Source of the DNA: Lachnospiraceae bacterium | GTDB taxonomy: Bacteria > Bacillota > Clostridia > Lachnospirales > Lachnospiraceae | Direction: 5' to 3' | DNA length: 64,000 nt | NCBI GenBank assembly: GCA_014804695.1 | Contig: JAAUZJ010000038.1 | Coordinates: 1-64,000, forward strand | Shown: in pieces, positions 34,316 through 44,329 of the stretch | Position numbering within the stretch: position 1 is the first letter of the stretch | Layout of the letters: every line of letters begins with the position of its first letter | Position numbers and translations under genes: made by a program | Notes under the pieces: generated by a model | Told to the model about the DNA's origin: nothing | Databases searched by the model: none | What the model saw: only the letters and a program-made list of their open reading frames with translations

Positions 34316-35392
34316 ATGGAAAGAGAAGAGAAGTTAAAAGCATTGGATGCTGCCATAGGGCAGATAGAGAGACAGTTTGGCAAGGGCGCGGTTATGAAAT
34401 TAGGCGACCCATCAGTGCAGATGAATGTTGAGACGATTCCGACAGGTTCTTTAAGTCTGGATCTCGCACTTGGTCTTGGCGGAATTCCGAAGGGCAGGAT
34501 CGTGGAAATCTATGGTCCTGAATCAAGTGGTAAGACAACCGTTACACTTCATATGATTGCAGAGGTACAGAAGAGAGGCGGCATTGCAGGTTTTATTGAT
34601 GCCGAGCATGCGCTTGATCCTGTTTATGCCAAGAATATAGGCGTTGATGTAGATAATTTATATATATCGCAGCCGGATAACGGAGAACAGGCGCTTGAAA
34701 TTACCGAAACAATGGTGCGTTCAGGCGCGATAGATATAGTTGTTGTAGACTCTGTTGCAGCACTTGTTCCGAAGGCTGAAATTGATGGAGATATGGGTGA
34801 TTCCCATGTCGGTTTACAGGCAAGACTTATGTCGCAGGCTCTTCGTAAACTTACCGGTGTTATCAGTAAATCCAACTGTACGGTTGTTTTTATTAACCAG
34901 CTGCGTGAGAAAGTCGGTATTATGTTTGGAAACCCTGAGACCACTACAGGCGGCCGTGCGCTGAAGTTCTATTCTTCCGTAAGACTGGATGTCAGAAGGA
35001 TAGAGTCTTTGAAACAGGGTGGCGAAGTGATCGGAAACAGAACAAGGGTAAAGGTTGTTAAGAATAAGATTGCGCCTCCGTTTAAAGAGGCTGAATTTGA
35101 TATTATGTTCGGAGAGGGTATTTCCGTTGTCGGGGATATTCTGGATCTGGCAGCCGAGAATGGAATTATCAATAAGAGCGGGGCATGGTATGCTTACGAA
35201 GGTAATAAGATAGGACAGGGCAGGGAGAACGCTAAACAGTATCTGAAAGATAACCCGGTAGTTTGTGAAGAAGTAGAACGTAGAGTCAGGGAGCTTTTTA
35301 ATTTAGAAGTGGAAGCTCCGAAGGAGGATAAAGAGAGTACAGAGAAACCCTCTTCTAAGAAAGCTTCCAAAGAAACGGATGCTGAAAAGTAA
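34316..35392 (+). CDS. recA: Recombinase RecA
   Basis: Strand-exchange protein and LexA co-protease. Walker [48 protein letters not shown] and the C-terminal acidic, Lys/Ser-rich tail. ATG 34316 gives [16 protein letters not shown] (358 residues). ATG 34292 is in frame and could add eight residues; GGAAAGG is far (15 bases) from 34316, so the start is not fully settled. The leader is very similar to that of mnmA (44296-44332). Confidence 0.96.
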   Translation: MEREEKLKALDAAIGQIERQFGKGAVMKLGDPSVQMNVETIPTGSLSLDLALGLGGIPKGRIVEIYGPESSGKTTVTLHMIAEVQKRGGIAGFIDAEHALDPVYAKNIGVDVDNLYISQPDNGEQALEITETMVRSGAIDIVVVDSVAALVPKAEIDGDMGDSHVGLQARLMSQALRKLTGVISKSNCTVVFINQLREKVGIMFGNPETTTGGRALKFYSSVRLDVRRIESLKQGGEVIGNRTRVKVVKNKIAPPFKEAEFDIMFGEGISVVGDILDLAAENGIINKSGAWYAYEGNKIGQGRENAKQYLKDNPVVCEEVERRVRELFNLEVEAPKEDKESTEKPSSKKASKETDAEK

Positions 35393-35443
35393 AATGTTTC
35401 TGCGGGGGAAGAGGAATAGATTGAAAAAGGCGTGGTTATTAGT

Positions 35444-36061
35444 ATGATAGTAACGGAAATTTTGGCTATTACAAAGTCACGATATAAGGTTGTTCTTGAT
35501 GGAAATATTCAATTTGTGCTGTATAAAGGAGAACTTAACCGTTATCATATAAAACAGGGAGAAGAAGTTTCGGATGAGGCGTTTCAAAGCATTTTTCATG
35601 AAATCCTTCCCAAAAGAGCGAAACTGCGCTGTATGAATTTGTTAAAGTCAAGGGATTATACTAAAAAGCAGCTTGAGGACAAGTTAAAGCAGGGCGGATA
35701 TCCGCCGGATATTGTAAGCGAGGCCCTCTCTTATGTGGAGTCCTATGGTTATATTGATGATGAACGGTATGCAAGAAATTTTATAGAGTACAATATAAGT
35801 TCTAAGAGCAAAACCCGTATCGAAAACGATCTTATGAAGAAGGGCATTGGGAAGGAACTTATCAGAAAGGCATTTGATGAATTAGAAGATATCGGAGTGG
35901 AAATAGACGAAGAGGGAATGATACATAAGCTTTTACATAAAAAAAATTATAATGTACAGACCGCTACTAGTGACGAAAGGCGTAAAATGTTTGCATTCCT
36001 CTACAGGAAGGGTTTTCATTCTGACACAATCTGCAGAGCACTTCTACTTGACATAACATGA
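35444..36061 (+). CDS. recX: Regulatory protein RecX
   Basis: Inhibitor/modulator of RecA filaments. Three-helix repeats with SRDYTKKQLEDKLKQGGY and DERYARNFIEY are typical. About 205 residues. ATG 35444 preferred; GTG 35432 is in frame. Directly behind recA (51 bases), so probably under the same SOS promoter. Confidence 0.9.
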   Translation: MIVTEILAITKSRYKVVLDGNIQFVLYKGELNRYHIKQGEEVSDEAFQSIFHEILPKRAKLRCMNLLKSRDYTKKQLEDKLKQGGYPPDIVSEALSYVESYGYIDDERYARNFIEYNISSKSKTRIENDLMKKGIGKELIRKAFDELEDIGVEIDEEGMIHKLLHKKNYNVQTATSDERRKMFAFLYRKGFHSDTICRALLLDIT

Positions 36062-36185
36062 TTTTAGAGGTAGAATTAGTATGTTGTATTCTGTATTTTG
36101 CTAATTAGGGTGTTTTTGTTTAAACATTCTATCATAGTATTATAGATATGTACAATGAAAACTAAATAAGGAGGTGCTCCTGTAA

Positions 36186-37742
36186 ATGCCTAGTATTGTG
36201 ATAGCAGTGATAGCAATAGTCATTACTCTGGTAATATCTATTCCGCTCACAGCGATTTTGGCAATCAACTATCATAAGAAAGTTGAATCAGTCAAGCTTG
36301 GAAATGCGGATGAGAAGGCCAGGGAGATTATTGATGAAGCTCTTAAGACGGCTGAGACAAAGAAGCGTGAAGCGTTACTTGAAGCTAAAGAAGAAACAAT
36401 TCGTACTAAGAATGAATTGGACAAGGAAATCAAGGAACGTCGTGCAGAAGCTCAAAGATATGAGCGCAGGGTTCAGCAGAAGGAAGAGAACATTGATAAA
36501 AAATCTGATGCTATTGAGAAAAAAGAAGCAAGCTTGGCAGCAAGAGAAGAATCCCTTGCTAAACAGCGTGAAGAAATTGCAAAACTAAACGAGCAAAGAT
36601 TACAGGAACTGGAACGAATCTCAGGTCTTACCTCCGAACAGGCAAAAGATTATTTGTTGAAAATTGTTGAAGATGAAGTAAAACATGAAACTGCTGTCAT
36701 GATTAAAGAAATTGAGAGCAGAGCAAAGGAAGAAGCAGATAAGAAAGCGAAGGAATTTGTAGTAACAGCCATCCAAAGATGTGCTGCGGATCATGTTTCT
36801 GAGACAACAATATCTGTTGTACAGCTTCCGAATGACGAAATGAAGGGAAGAATTATCGGTAGAGAGGGACGAAATATCAGAACTCTTGAGACTATGACAG
36901 GTGTTGATCTTATTATAGACGATACACCCGAAGCAGTTATTTTATCCGGCTTTGATCCTATTCGTCGTGAGGTGGCGAGAATTGCGCTTGAGAAACTTAT
37001 TGTAGATGGACGTATCCATCCAGCCAGAATAGAAGAAATGGTTGAGAAGGCGCAAAAAGAAGTAGAAGTAATGATAAAAGAAGAGGGTGAAGCCGCTACA
37101 CTTGAAGTGGGTGTACATGGTATCCATCCGGAACTTGTCAGATTACTTGGAAAAATGAAGTTCAGAACCAGCTATGGTCAGAATGCATTAAAACATTCAA
37201 TTGAGGTTGCGCAGTTATCAGGACTGCTTGCTTCAGAGATGGGCTTGGACGTAAGATTGGCTAAGCGTGCAGGTCTGCTGCATGATATTGGTAAAGCAGT
37301 GGATCATGAAATGGAAGGTTCGCATATTCAATTAGGTGTTGAACTTTGTAAAAAGTACAAGGAATCACATGTTGTTATCAATGCAGTTGAGTCTCACCAT
37401 GGAGATGTTGAGCCTCAGAGTTTAATTGCGTGTCTGGTTCAGGCGGCAGATACTATATCAGCTGCAAGACCGGGTGCAAGAAGAGAAACATTAGAAACAT
37501 ATACAAGCAGGTTAAAACAATTAGAAGACATTACAAACAATTTCAAAGGTGTTGATAAATCTTTTGCTATTCAAGCAGGTAGAGAGATTCGTGTTATGGT
37601 AGTTCCAGAACAGATTACGGATGCAGACATGGTATTGCTTGCAAGAGATATTTCCAAGCAGATTGAAGCTGAATTGGAATATCCGGGCCAGATCAAGATT
37701 AATGTGATCCGTGAGAGTCGTGTTATCGACTATGCTAAATAG
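36186..37742 (+). CDS. rny: Ribonuclease Y
   Basis: Membrane-anchored endoribonuclease initiating mRNA decay. N-terminal membrane helix (residues 2-24), coiled coil (about 30-190), KH domain ([17 protein letters not shown]), HD domain with [12 protein letters not shown]. Length 518, normal. AAGGAGG lies 11 bases ahead of ATG. A strong terminator follows. Confidence 0.96.
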   Translation: MPSIVIAVIAIVITLVISIPLTAILAINYHKKVESVKLGNADEKAREIIDEALKTAETKKREALLEAKEETIRTKNELDKEIKERRAEAQRYERRVQQKEENIDKKSDAIEKKEASLAAREESLAKQREEIAKLNEQRLQELERISGLTSEQAKDYLLKIVEDEVKHETAVMIKEIESRAKEEADKKAKEFVVTAIQRCAADHVSETTISVVQLPNDEMKGRIIGREGRNIRTLETMTGVDLIIDDTPEAVILSGFDPIRREVARIALEKLIVDGRIHPARIEEMVEKAQKEVEVMIKEEGEAATLEVGVHGIHPELVRLLGKMKFRTSYGQNALKHSIEVAQLSGLLASEMGLDVRLAKRAGLLHDIGKAVDHEMEGSHIQLGVELCKKYKESHVVINAVESHHGDVEPQSLIACLVQAADTISAARPGARRETLETYTSRLKQLEDITNNFKGVDKSFAIQAGREIRVMVVPEQITDADMVLLARDISKQIEAELEYPGQIKINVIRESRVIDYAK

Positions 37743-37748
37743 TACTTA

Positions 37749-37786
37749 AAACTCTGTAGAGAAATCTACAGAGTTTTTTAATTTTC
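37749..37786 (+). terminator. Terminator after rny
   Basis: Perfect 12-bp stem AAACTCTGTAGA/TCTACAGAGTTT with GAAA loop, followed by TTTAATTTT. Confidence 0.92.
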
Positions 37787-37897
37787 CACTTGTTTTCATG
37801 CGAGTAATGTAGTAGAATAAGTTGCAGTGTATGATTGTATACAATAATGCAATCCGGAAAAACATAAAAATACTTTCATAGCATGGAGGAGAAAATT

Positions 37898-39181
37898 ATG
37901 AAACCATACAAAGAGATGAGCAAAGATGAACTTGTATCATTGAAAGCGGAACTTGATAAGAAGTTTGAAGAAGCAAAAAGCAAAGGGCTCAAATTGGATA
38001 TGTCCAGAGGAAAACAGTCTACGGCACAGCTTGATATGACAATGGGCGTTATCGGTACTTTGGATTCCGGTTCTGAACTTAGAACGTTGGACGGCGTTGA
38101 CTGTAGGAATTATGGTTTGTTGGAGGGTATTCCGGAAGCAAGGCATTTGTTGGGCGATATGATGGGTGTTCCGGCTGAGAATGTGCTTGTATATGGAAAC
38201 TCAAGTTTAAGTGTCATGTATGATGCGATCTCTCATTCCATGATACATGGTGTAATGGGTTCCACTCCATGGTGCAAGCTTGATAAAGTGAAGTTTTTAT
38301 GTCCGGTGCCGGGATATGACAGGCATTTTAGGATTACGGAATATTTCGGTATTGAGATGATCAATATACCAATGACAGCAGAAGGTCCTGATATGGATTT
38401 GGTAGAAAAATATGTAAATAGTGACGAGGCAGTAAAAGGTATCTGGTGTGTACCGATGTATTCAAACCCATCAGGTATTTCCTATTCGGATGAAGTGGTA
38501 AGAAGATTTGCCAATTTAAAACCCGCAGCTGGGGATTTTAGAATTTATTGGGACAATGCATATGCTATCCATCATTTATATGATGATAAGCAGGATGAGA
38601 TCCTGGAAATTTTAAGTGAATGTGAGAAAGCCGGGAATCCCGATATGGTGTATGAGTTCTGTTCTACGTCCAAAGTTACTTTTGCGGGCGGCGGAATTGC
38701 GGGAATGGCTTCTTCTCTTGCCAATGTAAAAGCAATTAAGGAGTCCATGTCTGTACGGACGATTGGTTATGATAAGATTAACCAGCTTCGTCATGCGAGA
38801 TATTTTAAAGATAAAGCAGGATTATTGGAGCATATGAAGAAGCATGCTGAAATTATCCGTCCTAAATTTGAGGCAGTTTTAAATGTTTTAGATAAAGAAA
38901 TCGGTGGTCTTGAAATCGGAGAATGGACGAAACCTGTAGGAGGATATTTTATCTCCTTTGACGCGATGGATGGATGCGCTAAGGCAATAGTCGAGAAGTG
39001 TAAAGAAGCAGGTGTTATTTTAACCGGCGCAGGCGCTACATTCCCTTACGGAAAAGATCCCAGGGACAGAAATATCCGTATTGCACCGACATTCCCTACA
39101 CCGGAAGAGATGGCGGCGGCAACCGACTTGTTTGTACTGTGTGTTAAGCTGGTAAGCGTGAATAAACTGCTTGAAGCATAG
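37898..39181 (+). CDS. PLP-dependent aminotransferase, aspartate aminotransferase-like (MocR/AspT type Ic)
   Basis: 427 residues. The N-terminal LKLDMSRGKQSTAQLDMT and the lysine-containing FCSTSKVTFAGGGIAG match the large aspartate aminotransferase subgroup (AspT-like) that lacks a DNA-binding domain; PMYSNPSGISYSDEV and YWDNAYAIHHLY are the cofactor-binding Asn/Asp-Tyr segments. Likely interconverts aspartate and oxaloacetate; substrate not proven. ATG 37898 is preferred over 37883, which forms the ribosome site GGAGGAG. Confidence 0.85.
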   Translation: MKPYKEMSKDELVSLKAELDKKFEEAKSKGLKLDMSRGKQSTAQLDMTMGVIGTLDSGSELRTLDGVDCRNYGLLEGIPEARHLLGDMMGVPAENVLVYGNSSLSVMYDAISHSMIHGVMGSTPWCKLDKVKFLCPVPGYDRHFRITEYFGIEMINIPMTAEGPDMDLVEKYVNSDEAVKGIWCVPMYSNPSGISYSDEVVRRFANLKPAAGDFRIYWDNAYAIHHLYDDKQDEILEILSECEKAGNPDMVYEFCSTSKVTFAGGGIAGMASSLANVKAIKESMSVRTIGYDKINQLRHARYFKDKAGLLEHMKKHAEIIRPKFEAVLNVLDKEIGGLEIGEWTKPVGGYFISFDAMDGCAKAIVEKCKEAGVILTGAGATFPYGKDPRDRNIRIAPTFPTPEEMAAATDLFVLCVKLVSVNKLLEA

Positions 39182-39264
39182 TGGACGATTAAATTCGTGC
39201 CGCTGAATAATATTTTTGCAATTACCAATTACCTATAGTAATATTATATAAGGGGGTGACATCT

Positions 39265-39801
39265 ATGGACAAATTTGAACGTCTCGAAAGAACCTTAGTG
39301 CATAAGGGAGCAATTATAGACTATTATCAGGACACCGTAAAGGTGCCTAACGGAAATGTGGTAAAGTGGGATTTTATTGGACATAAGGGCGCGGCCGCGG
39401 TAGTGGCAGTAGGAAATGACGGGAAACTGCTGATGGTGAGGCAATACCGCAATGCACTGGATAGAGAGACAATAGAGATACCCGCGGGCGGGTTGGAAAG
39501 CATTGAAGAACCGACGGATGCAGCAGCCGCAAGGGAATTGGAAGAGGAGACCGGATATAAAGCGGGTAGGCTTGAGTTGTTGATTACCATACGGACTACA
39601 GTGGCATTTTGCAACGAAAAGATAGATATTTATGTAGCAACCGATTTAAAACCAAGCAAACAGCATCTTGATGAGGACGAATTTATCAATGTGGAGGCTT
39701 ATGATATTGAAGAACTTACACAGATGATTTATGACTGCAAAATTCAGGACGGAAAGACAGTCGCGGCCTTGATGGCATATAAAGATAAATATTGCAAATA
39801 G
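39265..39801 (+). CDS. ADP-ribose pyrophosphatase-type Nudix hydrolase
   Basis: Nudix box around GGLESIEEPTDAAAARELEE plus ETGY, complete. Homologue of NudF, which commonly neighbours spoIIM and xerD in Firmicutes, as here. About 178 residues. ATG 39265 after AGGGGGTG (39251-39258). Confidence 0.9.
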   Translation: MDKFERLERTLVHKGAIIDYYQDTVKVPNGNVVKWDFIGHKGAAAVVAVGNDGKLLMVRQYRNALDRETIEIPAGGLESIEEPTDAAAARELEEETGYKAGRLELLITIRTTVAFCNEKIDIYVATDLKPSKQHLDEDEFINVEAYDIEELTQMIYDCKIQDGKTVAALMAYKDKYCK

Positions 39802-39859
39802 TGTGTATACCCTTTTTTTAACTAACATATATTTAGATAGTTAGAAAGAGGGTATGTTT

Positions 39860-40465
39860 ATGTTATTAAAGCAAACAAACAAGACAGGATATTATCTGCT
39901 GTATCTGTTTATGTTAGGGCTGTTTTTGGGCATAGTTTTTGTAAATATCAAGCATGATATCTGGATAAAGGACGACGGCCTGTTAAGCAGCGCAATGATG
40001 AAACAGTTACAAAACAGCGAACCGGACGGCAGTTACTTATTGGGTTACATTGTAAAACACAGGCTTTCGGTAATATTGATTGTCAGTATGCTTGCATTTA
40101 CAATTATAGGCCTTCCAATAGTTTGTGCATACGTATGTTATCTGGGCGTAAGCGCAGGGTGTATGTTGTCGGTAGCTGTAATACGTTATGGCGTCAGGGG
40201 ACTTTTTTTCATGGCGGCAGCAATTTTTCCACAGGCTTTTCTTCTTATTCCGGCGTATTTTCTGCTGTTTATATGGAGTCTGGACTGCAATAGGAGCTTA
40301 TATGGCAGGGTTGACGGACTGGAGGGGAGATATTTTCTTGGCAAACAGTTTATATTGAGCAGGGGAGTACAGCTTTTAGGAATTCTCGTTCTCGTTATTA
40401 TGGGGTGTGTGGTGGAGAGTTATGTAAACAATCAAATTGTGCATTTTGTGTTAAGATTTTTTTAA
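39860..40465 (+). CDS. spoIIM: Stage II sporulation protein M (SpoIIM)
   Basis: Membrane component of the SpoIIDMP peptidoglycan-remodelling machine for engulfment. Four to five hydrophobic helices; the central IGLPIVCAYVCYLGVSAGCM and FFMAAAIFPQAFLLIPAYFL are family-like. About 201 residues. AAAGAGGG (39845-39852) fits ATG 39860 better than 39854. The order nudix-spoIIM-xerD is conserved and supports the call. Confidence 0.85.
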   Translation: MLLKQTNKTGYYLLYLFMLGLFLGIVFVNIKHDIWIKDDGLLSSAMMKQLQNSEPDGSYLLGYIVKHRLSVILIVSMLAFTIIGLPIVCAYVCYLGVSAGCMLSVAVIRYGVRGLFFMAAAIFPQAFLLIPAYFLLFIWSLDCNRSLYGRVDGLEGRYFLGKQFILSRGVQLLGILVLVIMGCVVESYVNNQIVHFVLRFF

Positions 40466-40600
40466 AGAAATTTAAAAATTTTTTAAAATTTTTAATATAT
40501 TTTTTTCTAGATATGGTAGACATAATTTTTTATAAAAACGATATGTTGTGTTTTGGTGAAAAAGTGTTAAAAATGCCCTAAAAATCGGGAAAAAATCCAT

Positions 40601-40629
40601 TTGCTTTTCTTAAAAAATCTGCTTATAAT
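40601..40629 (+). promoter_or_regulatory. Promoter of xerD
   Basis: TTGCTT (40601-40606), 17-base spacer, consensus TATAAT (40624-40629), 58 bases before the start. The upstream 40466-40600 is very AT-rich with A- and T-tracts, which may act as an UP-like element; no clear terminator of spoIIM. Confidence 0.75.
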
Positions 40630-40686
40630 GTTTAATGGACATTGGTTTCATTAACATAAAACCATATAAGAAAGGTTTCCGGATTT

Positions 40687-41571
40687 ATGGAAAAAGAGAT
40701 AACGGCGTTTATATCATATTTGCATGATATTAAGAAAACTTCAGACAATACTGAAATGTCATATAGGCGCGATTTGGAAAAGATGTATCACTTTATGTTA
40801 CAAAAGGGTATATCTGGCGTTACGGCTATGACGGAGGAGGATTTGACCTCATATATAAAGTATTTGGAAGATAATCATTTTGCTGCGGCTACGATTTCGC
40901 GTAATGTAGCTTCTATTAAGGCGTTTTACCATTTCCTGATGCAGGAAGGTATTGTGTCTAAAGATGCTGCCGAGAAATTAAAATCGCCCAAAATAGAGAA
41001 GAAAATGCCGGGGATACTCTCTCCTGACGAGGTAGTAAGACTCTTAGAACAGCCAAGTGGGAATTCGCCTAAGGAAATTCGTGATAAGGCAATGCTTGAG
41101 CTTCTATATGCAACCGGAATACGTGTTACTGAGCTTATTACACTTAAAATGACGGATTTAAATATGAAAATGGGCGTGCTTATCTGCAAGGACTCCAATA
41201 AGGAGAGGTTGATTCCGTTTGGAAATGCAGCCAAATCAGCCTTAGAAAGATACCTTAAAGATGCCCGCGAAGATATGATGGAAGATAAAAGTTCGGAAAT
41301 ACTTTTTGCAAACTGTTCAGGAAAGCCTATGAGCAGACAGGGATTCTGGAAGCTGATCAAGTTTTATGCAAATAAAGCGGATATTAAGGCCGATATCACT
41401 CCGCAGACGCTCAGACATTCATTTGCGGCGCATTTGGTGGAAAACGGCGCGGACTTAAAGAGTGTACAGGAAATGTTAGGCCATTCGGACATATCGACAA
41501 CACAGATATATGCGAACTTAAATTACAATCACATAAAAGATGTATATGCAAAAGCTCATCCGCGAGGATGA
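40687..41571 (+). CDS. xerD: Site-specific tyrosine recombinase XerD
   Basis: Chromosome-dimer resolution at dif with XerC. N-terminal SAM-like domain (to about 110), catalytic Arg in LLYATGIRVTEL, the HxxR pair in TLRHSFAAHL, His in MLGHSDISTTQIY with the nucleophilic Tyr. Length 294. AGAAAGG lies upstream. The last codons (KAHPRG, stop) form a hairpin. Confidence 0.9.
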   Translation: MEKEITAFISYLHDIKKTSDNTEMSYRRDLEKMYHFMLQKGISGVTAMTEEDLTSYIKYLEDNHFAAATISRNVASIKAFYHFLMQEGIVSKDAAEKLKSPKIEKKMPGILSPDEVVRLLEQPSGNSPKEIRDKAMLELLYATGIRVTELITLKMTDLNMKMGVLICKDSNKERLIPFGNAAKSALERYLKDAREDMMEDKSSEILFANCSGKPMSRQGFWKLIKFYANKADIKADITPQTLRHSFAAHLVENGADLKSVQEMLGHSDISTTQIYANLNYNHIKDVYAKAHPRG

Positions 41572-41655
41572 GCTTTATCAATTCTGTATGGCAGTAAATA
41601 TCCCGCGAGAATTTGCAGAGCAAATTCTTGCAACTCAGGGCACCAGCCCTGAGTT
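41551..41655. other. Three consecutive hairpins between convergent xerD and aroF
   Basis: AAAGCTCATCC/GGATGAGCTTT (41551-41576, GCGA loop) overlaps the xerD stop. AGAATTTGC/GCAAATTCT (41608-41628) and AACTCAGGGC/GCCCTGAGTT (41632-41655) follow, the last overlapping the aroF stop. U-runs are short, so they may act as weak terminators for both genes. Confidence 0.7.
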
Positions 41656-42683
41656 TATTCGTATTCTGCAATATCATATATCAGGCGTTCTGATGCCTCC
41701 CAGCCAAGACAGGGGTCTGTGATTGATTTGCCATAGACGCCGCCGCCTACCGGCTGACAGCCTTCTTCTATATAACTTTCTATCATAACTCCTTTTACCA
41801 GTTTATAAATATCCGGACTTAACTTTCTGCTGTGCATGACCTCTTTGACTATTCTTATCTGTTGTTCATATTCCTTATTGGAATTGTTATGGTTGGCGTC
41901 AATTACGCAGGCTGGATTGACAATGTCACGCTCGTTATATAGTGTTAAAAGTCTGATAAGGTCTTCATAGTGATAGTTCGGGATACTTTGTCCATTTTTA
42001 TTGACTGCTCCACGAAGTACCGTATGCGCAAGCGGGTTTCCCGATGTCCTGACCTCATATCCACGATAGGTAAAGGAGTGTGGATGCTGCGCCGCATAGA
42101 CTGAATTAAGCATTACCGAGAGTGTGCCGCTGGTTGGATTTTTCATTCCGCTTGCAATATCAAAACCGCTTACGGTCAAACGATGCTGCTGGTCTTCGAC
42201 AGAACGCGCACCGATTGCGACGTAGGAAAGGATGTCTTCCACATATCCCCAGTTGTCGGGGTAGAGCATTTCATCGGCAGCGGTCATTTCTGAAATTTCC
42301 ATTGCATGTATGTGCATCTTGCGCATTGCAATAAGCCCTGCGGTAAAATCAGGCTTTTTCTCAGGATCAGGCTGGCTGACTATACCTTTATAGCCTTCTC
42401 CGGTGGTTCTGGGCTTATTTGTATATATTCTCGGAATCAGGATGAGTTTGTCTTTGACTTTCTCGTTTACCTCTGTGAGGCGGCTTATATAATCGCAGAC
42501 TGCATCTTCGTTGTCAGCGGAACAAGGTCCGATTATAACCAGAAATTTATTACTCTTTCCGCTGATTACATCAGCGATTTCCTTATCGCGTTGTTTCTTT
42601 AACTCTGCAAGTCTTTCCGGAACGGGAAACTGCGATCTTATTTCCTCCGGAGTTGGGAGTTGGTTTACATAATGAAAAGACAT
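41655..42683 (-). CDS. aroF: 3-deoxy-7-phosphoheptulonate (DAHP) synthase, class I alpha
   Basis: First step of the shikimate pathway: PEP plus erythrose-4-phosphate. FLVIIGPCSADNEDAV, IPRIYTNKPRTTGEGYKG and DANHNNSNKEYEQQ are class I-alpha (AroFGH) landmarks. Length 342. Reverse strand, convergent with xerD; it has its own consensus promoter and stands alone, no other aro genes near. Confidence 0.93.
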   Translation of the reverse strand: MSFHYVNQLPTPEEIRSQFPVPERLAELKKQRDKEIADVISGKSNKFLVIIGPCSADNEDAVCDYISRLTEVNEKVKDKLILIPRIYTNKPRTTGEGYKGIVSQPDPEKKPDFTAGLIAMRKMHIHAMEISEMTAADEMLYPDNWGYVEDILSYVAIGARSVEDQQHRLTVSGFDIASGMKNPTSGTLSVMLNSVYAAQHPHSFTYRGYEVRTSGNPLAHTVLRGAVNKNGQSIPNYHYEDLIRLLTLYNERDIVNPACVIDANHNNSNKEYEQQIRIVKEVMHSRKLSPDIYKLVKGVMIESYIEEGCQPVGGGVYGKSITDPCLGWEASERLIYDIAEYE

Positions 42684-42733
42684 GTTGTGAGGTCTCCTTT
42701 GTAATGTTGTTTAGGTGTTTATTAACTCTTGAT

Positions 42734-42762
42734 ATTATAGTATATTGTTGATATAGTGTCAA
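42734..42762 (-). promoter_or_regulatory. Consensus promoter of aroF
   Basis: Reverse strand TTGACA (42757-42762), 17-base spacer, TATAAT (42734-42739): both hexamers perfect. It gives a leader of about 45 bases. No attenuator or T-box is visible in so short a leader. Confidence 0.9.
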
Positions 42763-42803
42763 AGCATAGTTGTAAGATTTAGCAACTCATTCTTTCTTTG
42801 CAA

Positions 42804-44186
42804 TTATCCCTGCCTGTATAACCTGCGCGATATCCTAAGCGCCGACACACAACAAAGCAGCGTCTGCAGCATCTGGCTTGCCAGCGTCCCCCACAGATAC
42901 CCTTTGATCCCCCATACCGGAATAGCAAAAAAGACAAACAGCAGCCGTACGATCAAACTTATAATGCTATATAAAAAGGTAAGTGCGGTTTTTCCAAGGC
43001 CGTTTAAGATGCTGTTCAGCGTGCTTGCAACGTACATAAAGGGGCAGATGAAGCTAAGCGTCAGGATGAAACTTCCGGCAAGCTCGCTGTTGTATAGTAT
43101 TCTGCCGGCCATGCGTCCGAACATGAGAAAAAGCGCGGTACAGGCGAAACCTAAGAGCAGGCAGTATTTGATAGATTTAAGTATGGCTTTGGTTACGGTG
43201 TGGCTGTTTCCGTTTGCATCGGCTTCAGAGACGATGGGCAGCAACAGGACAGAGATGGAATTAGTGAGCGCGGACGGAAACAGGATGAGGGGAAGGCTCA
43301 TTCCGGTCAGGACACCGTAGACGCCAAGCGCATCTGCGTTGTTTAGTCCGTAAGCCATGAGTCTGTTAGGAATAAAGACTGCCTCTATGCTTTGTAAAAT
43401 GTTTATTAGTATACGGTTAGACGATAATGGAACTGCCAGTTTGAGCAGATTGCCTAGAATCTGGCTATAGGTTGCAGTAATAGAGGCTTTGGTTGAGGAG
43501 TATCCTTTGGATGAGGATATAGCTTTTACGGCGTGCCATCCGAATATGTGATATGAGCGAACCAGTATAGCTATAACGGAAACTATCATGGAAGCGCTTT
43601 CGCCGATAACAAGCCCGACCACGGCGAAGCTGATAGTAGGCGTAAGGTTGTGTTTAAGGCATATGTGATAAATCAGATAGACGGAGCCCACGCGTACAAC
43701 TTGTTCGGAAAGCTGCGAGAGGGCGGGGATGGTGGTCTTTTTAATACCATAAAAATATCCGTTTATACAAGAATGAACTGTAGCCATAGGGATAGAAAGT
43801 GATATAATACGAAGTAGGGGTGCGGTGCGCGCCTCTAACAGAAAGGTTACGGCTATCCATTCGGAGTACTGGTAAATAAAAAACATACAGGCAAAAGAAA
43901 CGCCCATGGAGAATACAAAGCCTGCCCACAGGGTGCGGAAGGAACTTTTGTAATCATGGGTGGAGGTTTCGCTTGCCACATATTTGGAAATAGCGGTCTG
44001 TATGCCTGATACAGTCAGGGAAAACGAAAGCGCGAGTACAGGGGAAATGAGCTGGTAAATGCCCATGCCTTCCGCGCCAAACACCTTCGAAAGAAATATA
44101 CGATAGAAAAAGCCGATAAATCGGCTGAGCAGTCCGGTAACAGTCAAAATTACCGTTCCAATAAGGAGTGGATTTTTACGATGCAT
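42804..44186 (-). CDS. spoVB: Stage V sporulation protein B-like flippase (SpoVB)
   Basis: MOP-superfamily membrane protein, about 12 helices, 460 residues; N-terminus LIGTVILTVTGLLSRFIGFF and FGAEGMGIYQLISPV typical of SpoVB, proposed to flip lipid-linked cortex peptidoglycan precursors. It is shorter than the YtgP-like paralogue at 17290-18924. Reverse strand, ends 120 bases from the aroF start. Start codon ATG 44186. Confidence 0.82.
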   Translation of the reverse strand: MHRKNPLLIGTVILTVTGLLSRFIGFFYRIFLSKVFGAEGMGIYQLISPVLALSFSLTVSGIQTAISKYVASETSTHDYKSSFRTLWAGFVFSMGVSFACMFFIYQYSEWIAVTFLLEARTAPLLRIISLSIPMATVHSCINGYFYGIKKTTIPALSQLSEQVVRVGSVYLIYHICLKHNLTPTISFAVVGLVIGESASMIVSVIAILVRSYHIFGWHAVKAISSSKGYSSTKASITATYSQILGNLLKLAVPLSSNRILINILQSIEAVFIPNRLMAYGLNNADALGVYGVLTGMSLPLILFPSALTNSISVLLLPIVSEADANGNSHTVTKAILKSIKYCLLLGFACTALFLMFGRMAGRILYNSELAGSFILTLSFICPFMYVASTLNSILNGLGKTALTFLYSIISLIVRLLFVFFAIPVWGIKGYLWGTLASQMLQTLLCCVSALRISRRLYRQG

Positions 44187-44329
44187 ATATCACCAATGGG
44201 GATATTTGTTGTTTTATAGTATGCGATAAATTTGTAGATAAGAACAATTATCGCATATTTTGGGCAAAGCAAGAGCATTAGAGTGGAAAATAAAATTTCA
44301 CATGTTATGGAAAGGCTAGGTTATTAATT

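Noticed and set aside
36062-36185. Riboswitch or attenuator ahead of rny
   Set aside because: Only a weak imperfect stem and an AT-rich promoter-like stretch are visible; no known aptamer core recognised.
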